Source of the DNA: Sulfurovum sp.
Lineage (GTDB): Bacteria; Campylobacterota; Campylobacteria; Campylobacterales; Sulfurovaceae
Direction: 5' to 3'
Length of the DNA: 10,742 nucleotides
Assembly: GCA_027029065.1 (NCBI GenBank)
Contig: JALVGO010000113.1
Location: 1,281-12,022, forward strand
How positions within the stretch are numbered: the first letter of the stretch is position 1; each line of letters begins with the position of its first letter. The position numbers and the translations under genes were made by a program. The notes below the pieces were generated by a model. The model worked only from the letters and a program-made list of their open reading frames with translations. It had not been told where the DNA came from and ran no database searches. Shown one piece after another: positions 6,016 to 10,742 of the stretch.

Positions 6016-6636
6016 ATGAAAATATTGAAATATGTAGGTGCAAAACCGAGAGTCTCTCAGCACGGGGTCAGCTTCGATCCCTCCAAACCGGACAGCTATA
6101 CATTTTTGAGTGCGGCGGCAGAACTGCTTGAAACGCTTGACTTTAGCCCGGAGGAGGGCAAAGAGGTTTATCTGCATACAGTGCAGGAGCACGAGTACAC
6201 CCCAAAAGCACTGATAGAGATACTGGAAAAGTATTGTAAAGATGTCAATGCGATCTTTGATGAGGGGCAGAAGCGTACGGCGGAACTCATTGCCGAGTAT
6301 CGCAAAAAGGTTGAAGAGAACGGCAAACTGAGTGCTGATGAGCGTCAGGCATGGCTTGGCAACATTGATGTGATGCATGACTACTACCTCCAATATACAA
6401 CCAATGAACGTGCCTACCGTTGTCTGCTGCAGGCACTCGCGGACAAGATCCATGCCAACCATATCGAAACGGTCAGTGTACCGCTTGGACGAAACTACGG
6501 ACTGGTGCTTGGTGATCTTGTCGATATCCTGCGTGACCACAAACCGCCGTACGATGCAACCATGCGCATAGAAGAGCATAACGGTATAGGCTATGCGGTG
6601 CTCGATATGAACCGGGCAGTTCCAGTGGATATGTAG
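6016..6636 (+). CDS. Conserved-looking hypothetical protein, 206 residues, paired with the glutamate-synthase-like gene
   Basis: Not a family I recognise. No signal peptide or membrane segment, so cytoplasmic. The N-terminus (MKILKYVGAKPRVSQHGVSF) is followed by FDPSKPDSYTFLSAAAELLE, a mostly helical, charged middle (about 65-110, KALIEILEKYCKDVNAIFDE and onward), a Tyr-rich DYYLQYTTNERAYR stretch (about 121-134) and a C-terminal part with SVPLGRNYGLVLGDLVDILRD and GIGYAVLDMNRAVPVDM. The start is supported by AAGGAGAG five bases upstream and a promoter at 5979. Only four bases separate it from the next gene, so they are co-transcribed and it may help the glutamate-synthase-like protein; this is inference from position alone. 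Confidence 0.8.
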   Translation: MKILKYVGAKPRVSQHGVSFDPSKPDSYTFLSAAAELLETLDFSPEEGKEVYLHTVQEHEYTPKALIEILEKYCKDVNAIFDEGQKRTAELIAEYRKKVEENGKLSADERQAWLGNIDVMHDYYLQYTTNERAYRCLLQALADKIHANHIETVSVPLGRNYGLVLGDLVDILRDHKPPYDATMRIEEHNGIGYAVLDMNRAVPVDM

Positions 6637-6640
6637 GCAG

Positions 6641-8374
6641 ATGCAGATGCTTGATCGAACATGGGAGTTTTTGACCAACTTTACAGAGGTAGCACTGAGC
6701 CTGCTCTTTTTGGGTGTCGTGTTTTTGTTCATCTATGACCGCTATGTGCAGCGTGAACACCAGCTGCTGATCAACTATCCGGTCATCGGGCGGTTCCGCT
6801 ATCTGTTTGAAGCACTTCGGGAGCCGCTTCGGCAGTATTTTGCGGAAGAGACCTTTTATGAGTCACGTGACAAGGTGGAGTGGGTCTATAAAGCTGCCAA
6901 AGACGTACCAAACTACCAGTCTTTTTCTGTGACACAGCCCTTTTCGGGATCACGGTTTGTGATCAAACATTCGACCAATGTCAAAAATGAAGATGAGGTC
7001 TCAGATGATATGTCGGTTGTTTTTGGTGAAAAACGTCCCATACCGTTTGTTGCCAAAACACCCATTGTCCGTTCGGCAATGAGTGACGGAGCGCTCAGCC
7101 CCGAAGCGGTACGTGCATTCAGTCTTGGGGCAAAACTCTCCGGCTTTACAGTCAATACAGGTGAGGGGAGTCTCACCTCCAACCACCTCTACACTCTTAG
7201 ACCCGATCTCTCCGACGCAGGCTATCTTGAGATTGTCAAGAGTACACCAAAGGCGGAGTTTGTATTTAAATTTATGGACTTTTTCTTCAACCGAAACGCT
7301 GCGATTAAAGCCTACCGGAAGATACTCCTCAAAGACAATCCGACTCCCAACACCTACATCTACGACAGTGCAAGTCACATTCTGTTCCGTGTCAACTGGA
7401 ATGCACCGCTGGATACATTTCCAAAAGAGGTACCGGAGTCTCTGCCCGATATTGTTTTCCAGATGAGTTCAGGACTCTATGGTGTGCGTGACAAAGCAGG
7501 TAACTTTGACGAAGAACGGTATGCCAAAGTGATGCGTTTTTGCCGTATGACCGAGATAAAGATCGCTCAGGGTGCCAAACAGACGGGCGGCAAGCTCTCT
7601 GGCAAGAAGGTTTCTGCAGATATCGCCTACTACCGTGGTGTGGAAGAAGGCAAAGACCTCTTCTCTCCCAACCGTTTCCCTTATGCGGACTCTCCTGAGC
7701 ACCTGTTTGATTTTGTCGGCAGACTGCAGGAGATATCTCAAAAGCCTGTAGGATTGAAGATCGTTATCTCCGATGCAAATGCGGTTGAAGAGACGGTTGC
7801 CTATGCGGCAAAACGCAAAGCAGAGGGAAAACCGCTGCCTGACTTCATTAGTGTGGACAGTGGAGACGGCGGCAGTGCGACAGCACCATTGGAGATGATG
7901 GAGTCGGTGGGGCTGACAACCTACAATGCGCTCTATGTGCTTGACAGTGCACTGCGCAGACATGGGCTCAGGGATGACATCAAGATCATTGCCAGCGGAA
8001 AACTGCTTACCCCGGATGATGTGATCATTACCCTTTCGATGGGAGCGGATGCGGTTGGGATCGCCCGCGGTTTCATGATGAGCGGCGGATGTATCCGTGC
8101 ACGTATGTGTTCGGGGTACGGTTCGCACCAGTGTCCGGTCGGGATGGCGACACAAGACCCCAAACTCAGAGCATCCTATTTGGTGACAAAAAAAGGGCAT
8201 GAGATCGCGAACTACCACAAAAACCTGCTCAAAGGGATGCATACACTTCTTGCGATTATGGGGTTTGATGAGATCTCGAAACTGAGCAGAAAAAATCTGA
8301 CATATGTCAACAAGAATGGGGAGACATATTTCGATGTTGACAGCTATTTTACCCAGAAATTTCATTTGAAATAG
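6641..8374 (+). CDS. Membrane-anchored FMN-binding glutamate synthase-like protein
   Basis: 577 residues. An N-terminal membrane helix (about 14-35, EVALSLLFLGVVFLFIY) anchors a soluble domain matching the FMN/TIM-barrel synthase domain of glutamate synthases (GltS central-FMN, PF01645). Visible motifs: PFVAKTPIVRSAMSDGALS, SGFTVNTGEGSLT, FISVDSGDGGSATAPLE (about 402-418), KIIASGKLLTPDDVI and ADAVGIARGFMM, then three cysteines (484, 490, 498) ahead of PVGMATQDP, the 3Fe-4S ligand region. Spacing is C-x5-C-x7-C, with three more residues in the second gap than in GltB. No glutaminase domain is present, so it is not a full GltB; single-domain relatives of this kind are known in many bacteria, with unsettled substrate. 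The start at 6641 lacks a strong ribosome site; Met3 at 6647 is an alternative. Confidence 0.88.
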   Translation: MQMLDRTWEFLTNFTEVALSLLFLGVVFLFIYDRYVQREHQLLINYPVIGRFRYLFEALREPLRQYFAEETFYESRDKVEWVYKAAKDVPNYQSFSVTQPFSGSRFVIKHSTNVKNEDEVSDDMSVVFGEKRPIPFVAKTPIVRSAMSDGALSPEAVRAFSLGAKLSGFTVNTGEGSLTSNHLYTLRPDLSDAGYLEIVKSTPKAEFVFKFMDFFFNRNAAIKAYRKILLKDNPTPNTYIYDSASHILFRVNWNAPLDTFPKEVPESLPDIVFQMSSGLYGVRDKAGNFDEERYAKVMRFCRMTEIKIAQGAKQTGGKLSGKKVSADIAYYRGVEEGKDLFSPNRFPYADSPEHLFDFVGRLQEISQKPVGLKIVISDANAVEETVAYAAKRKAEGKPLPDFISVDSGDGGSATAPLEMMESVGLTTYNALYVLDSALRRHGLRDDIKIIASGKLLTPDDVIITLSMGADAVGIARGFMMSGGCIRARMCSGYGSHQCPVGMATQDPKLRASYLVTKKGHEIANYHKNLLKGMHTLLAIMGFDEISKLSRKNLTYVNKNGETYFDVDSYFTQKFHLK

Positions 8375-8387
8375 GGATTGGAGTGGT

Positions 8388-9011
8388 ATGGAACATCTGA
8401 TTGTAGCGTGCCATGAGTGTGATGAACTGGTAAAGGTGACCAACCCGCACAGAGAGGGGCGTTTCAAATGTCCCGAGTGCGGCAGTCTGCTTTTCAGACA
8501 CAAAGAGGGGATGGTTGAAAAGATGTTTGCCCTCTCAATTGCAGCGGCGATTCTCTTTATTTTGACAAACTACTTTCCGTTTCTCTCCTTCCATGTTGCC
8601 GGCAATACCTCCCATGCCAACTTTGCCACAAGTACGATCTATCTTTTTCAAGCACACGATTGGCTTCTGGGGCTTGCTGTGCTGATGACAACAATAGTCG
8701 TTCCTTTGATGCGTATTGTGCTGATGCTTGCACTCTTTGGACCGCTTTATTTCGGGTATCTGCCGCGCTATACTATAACGGCACTCAAACTCCTTTCCCA
8801 TTCGCTGCCCTGGGCAATGCTCGATGTCTTTTTGGTCGGGGTGTTTGTCTCTATGGTAAAACTTGTTAAAATGGGCACCATCATTCCGGGAACATCACTT
8901 TGGGCATTTATGACCATGGTGTTTGTCATGGCGGCGATGCAGGTGACCTTCAATGCCCATGCGGTTTGGGATATGGTCGATGCACGGCAAAAGAGGAGAG
9001 AAACAGCATGA
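8388..9011 (+). CDS. pqiA: PqiA/LetA-like inner-membrane protein, first half
   Basis: 207 residues. A zinc-ribbon-like CxxC...CxxC (Cys8, Cys11, Cys28, Cys31) precedes four membrane helices (about 46-64, 92-120, 142-162, 168-188). Typical PqiA domain motifs are present: LTNYFPFLSF, the VVPLMRIVLML segment and LPWAMLDVFLVGVFVSMVKL. In Escherichia coli PqiA and LetA (YebS) are single proteins of two such domains and work with MCE proteins PqiB and LetB in lipid transport between membranes. Here one domain forms one protein, and the next gene supplies the second. A GGAG ribosome site precedes the ATG, 13 bases after the glutamate-synthase-like gene, so these two clusters could share transcription. 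Confidence 0.88.
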   Translation: MEHLIVACHECDELVKVTNPHREGRFKCPECGSLLFRHKEGMVEKMFALSIAAAILFILTNYFPFLSFHVAGNTSHANFATSTIYLFQAHDWLLGLAVLMTTIVVPLMRIVLMLALFGPLYFGYLPRYTITALKLLSHSLPWAMLDVFLVGVFVSMVKLVKMGTIIPGTSLWAFMTMVFVMAAMQVTFNAHAVWDMVDARQKRRETA

Positions 9012-9652
9012 GAGCGATTGAACAGGGATTGATAAGCTGTCATCTCTGCCACCAGCTTGTAACCTTGCCAAAAGAGCGGGGAGAAGGGGTACTGCACTGT
9101 CCGCGCTGTGGTGAACCGATGCACATACGTAAACCCGGAAGCATCCAGTACACGTGGGCACTGGTGATCGCCAGTATTATCTTCTATATTCCGGCAAACC
9201 TTCTTCCGATGATGGAGGTGCACACCTTTGCAGGAACACAGGCAGATACGATCTTAAGTGGGGTGCTCTACTTTCTGGAGACAGGCTCCTATCTGATTGC
9301 TGCGGTGATTTTCATTGCCAGTATTATTGTTCCGATCACGAAACTGGTTATTTTGATCTATCTGCTTATTTCGGTGCAGAGGGGCAGCGTCAAGAATAAA
9401 CGCAGACGCAAGAAGCTCTATGTGCTGACCGAGATTATCGGAAAATGGTCGATGGTGGATGTCTATGTTGTTGCCATCATGATCGCGCTTGTACATTTTG
9501 GCGGACTGACGGAGATACGGGCAGGTGCAGGGGCAACCTATTTCCTTCTGGTGGTGGTCATCACCATGCTTGCAGCGATGCAGTTTGACCCCAAACTGAT
9601 ATGGGATATACAAATGGATGAGGAGAAGAGAAGCGATGCAGCAAACGCATAA
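9008..9652 (+). CDS. pqiA: PqiA/LetA-like inner-membrane protein, second half
   Basis: 214 residues from the ATG at 9008, whose ATGA overlaps the stop of the previous gene; the frame is open further upstream but only as an overlap with that gene. It repeats the layout of its neighbour: CxxC...CxxC zinc ribbon (Cys11, Cys14, Cys31, Cys34), then membrane helices (about 47-66, 95-123, 149-166, 173-190). The YIPANLLPMM motif (60-69) and KWSMVDVYVVAIMIALV (146-162) are diagnostic of PqiA domains. A basic loop (KNKRRRKK, 129-136) faces the cytoplasm. The pair probably reproduces the two-domain LetA/PqiA as a heterodimer. The C-terminal end overlaps the MCE gene by 17 bases, which implies coupled expression. 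Confidence 0.88.
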   Translation: MRAIEQGLISCHLCHQLVTLPKERGEGVLHCPRCGEPMHIRKPGSIQYTWALVIASIIFYIPANLLPMMEVHTFAGTQADTILSGVLYFLETGSYLIAAVIFIASIIVPITKLVILIYLLISVQRGSVKNKRRRKKLYVLTEIIGKWSMVDVYVVAIMIALVHFGGLTEIRAGAGATYFLLVVVITMLAAMQFDPKLIWDIQMDEEKRSDAANA

Positions 9653-10742
9653 TGACAAGATGATCAAAGAGGCACTCTGGCAGGAGAAGAAAAAAGGGAT
9701 ATCGACGGTATGGATCGTACCTATTGTCGCACTGATTATAGGCGGATGGCTCTTTTTTCAGTCTTGGAGCCAAAAGGGACCAGAGATTGTGATCAACTTC
9801 AAATCTGCAGAGGGGATCGAAGCGGGTAAAACCGTGATCAAATATAAAGATGTAGTAGTAGGACATGTTGATAAAGTGACCTTCACCAAAGACCTTAAAA
9901 GTGTCGAAGTGGTAGCTGAACTGCAGAAAAACATGAAGCCTTTTTTGAGTGAAAATACCCGTTTCTGGGTGGTACAGGCACAGCTTGGGGTTGACCGTGT
10001 ACAAGGACTTGATACACTGCTTTCGGGGGTCTATATTGTGATGGATCCGCAAAAAGGAGAGAAACGTGTTCGGGAGTTTCAGGGGCTTGAACAGATTCCT
10101 GTTGTCGATTCCGGAGAAAAGGGTCGTACATTCATTCTCAAAGCGGACAGTATCGGCTCTTTAAGTATCGGTTCACCTATCTACTATAAGAAACTCAAAG
10201 CGGGAAGTATTGCCTCCTACAAGCTTGACCCTGACGGCAAACAGGTAACGATTGAAGCGTTTATCAAATCACCGTTTGATCAACTGCTTAATGACAAAAC
10301 GCGCTTCTTCAATGTAAGCGGTATCTCTTTGAGTATGAATGCCAACGGTGTAGACCTGCAAACAGAGTCACTGGTATCGGTATTGATGGGTGGTCTGGCA
10401 TTTGAGAATTTTGTAATACATGGCATTGGAAAGCCGGTAAAAGAGAATCACACCTACAAACTCTATAAGGACAGAAAAACCGCAAAAGAGCAGCACTACA
10501 GCCGCGAGATTTTCTTTTGGGTCTATACCGACGATTCGGTACGCGGACTCTCTGAAGGGGCACCCGTTGAGTTCAAAGGTGTCAAGATCGGTGAAGTGGT
10601 ATATTATTCGCTGGTAGGTAATGCCAATACAGCAGAGTTCCACATTCCGATCCTTATCAAGATCGAACCGGAGCGTTTTGATGTAATCGGTAACAGACAC
10701 AATGGAGACAGTGCTAATATTCCGATCTTTGAAAAACTGGTA
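9636..10742 (+). CDS. pqiB: PqiB/LetB-like MCE-domain protein (3' end outside window)
   Basis: Partial gene: 369 residues to the window edge. A cytoplasmic N-terminus rich in lysine, one membrane helix (about 24-42, TVWIVPIVALIIGGWLFF), then tandem MCE domains: the first begins PEIVINFKSAEGIEAGKTVI with KDVVVGHVDKV (49-81), the second GRTFILKADSIGSLSIGSPI with YYKKLKAGSI (163-192), the third EIFFWVYTDDSVRGLSEGAP with VEFKGVKIGEV (291-321). At least three MCE repeats match PqiB (three) rather than LetB (seven), but the end is unseen. MCE rings or tunnels conduct phospholipids across the periplasm. Start choice: ATG at 9636, inside the end of the previous gene, with AGGAGAAGAG upstream. A PqiC-like lipoprotein may follow downstream. 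Confidence 0.92.
   Translation, partial: MQQTHNDKMIKEALWQEKKKGISTVWIVPIVALIIGGWLFFQSWSQKGPEIVINFKSAEGIEAGKTVIKYKDVVVGHVDKVTFTKDLKSVEVVAELQKNMKPFLSENTRFWVVQAQLGVDRVQGLDTLLSGVYIVMDPQKGEKRVREFQGLEQIPVVDSGEKGRTFILKADSIGSLSIGSPIYYKKLKAGSIASYKLDPDGKQVTIEAFIKSPFDQLLNDKTRFFNVSGISLSMNANGVDLQTESLVSVLMGGLAFENFVIHGIGKPVKENHTYKLYKDRKTAKEQHYSREIFFWVYTDDSVRGLSEGAPVEFKGVKIGEVVYYSLVGNANTAEFHIPILIKIEPERFDVIGNRHNGDSANIPIFEKLV

Noticed and set aside
5965..6732. 255-residue minus-strand ORF
   Set aside because: Antisense to the 206-residue gene, which has a promoter and ribosome site; no motifs in the minus frame.
7469..8503. 344-residue minus-strand ORF
   Set aside because: Antisense to the clearly homologous glutamate-synthase-like gene; composition is rich in His, Cys and Arg, as in shadow frames.
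8900..9007. Upstream start for the second PqiA half
   Set aside because: The extra residues are a frame-shifted reading of the first PqiA gene; the ATGA overlap at 9008 and the usual cysteine-first N-terminus fit better.

Overview
The window looks like a chromosomal segment of a Campylobacterota (epsilonproteobacterial) species, possibly a Sulfurovum- or Sulfurimonas-like marine chemolithotroph. The reasons are the CbpA-type DnaJ gene directly followed by hspR, the tight gene packing, the moderate base composition and the mix of families. The genus is an inference; no rRNA or tRNA gene is present to fix it.

Layout. 1-698 (+): 3' end of a DnaJ/CbpA co-chaperone gene and hspR, a MerR-type heat-shock repressor. 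711-1004 (-): a glycine-zipper lipoprotein. 1058-2908: moeA (molybdenum cofactor synthesis, - strand) bracketed by two identical, same-orientation 274-bp elements with 35-bp perfect terminal inverted repeats. 2986-4206 (+): an AAA/DUF4143-type ATPase with its own promoter, followed by a decayed IS110-like transposase tail. 4482-5867 (-): a short FUSC-like membrane protein, a two-pore-helix-type ion channel subunit and a 31-codon leader-like small ORF. 6016-8374 (+): an unrecognised 206-residue protein paired with a membrane-anchored, FMN-binding glutamate-synthase-like protein. 8388-10742 (+): two PqiA/LetA-like half-proteins and a PqiB/LetB-like MCE protein running off the end, forming an envelope lipid-transport operon.

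The most unusual object is the 274-bp element. It carries no transposase. It can be drawn as a cloverleaf: outer 35-bp stem, a left arm, a small UUCG hairpin and a right arm whose tip holds a UACG hairpin. The downstream copy relative to moeA transcription sits exactly in the moeA stop codon: removing the element and one TA rebuilds an in-frame TAA, and its presence adds six element-encoded residues to MoeA. This points to a non-autonomous MITE-like element that targets TTAA/TA, with a possible structured-RNA aspect.

The rest is mostly ordinary housekeeping and envelope gene content. Short genes absent from simple ORF calling (the 31-residue ORF and the transposase tail) and start-site corrections (the ATPase at 2986 and the second PqiA half at 9008) are included.
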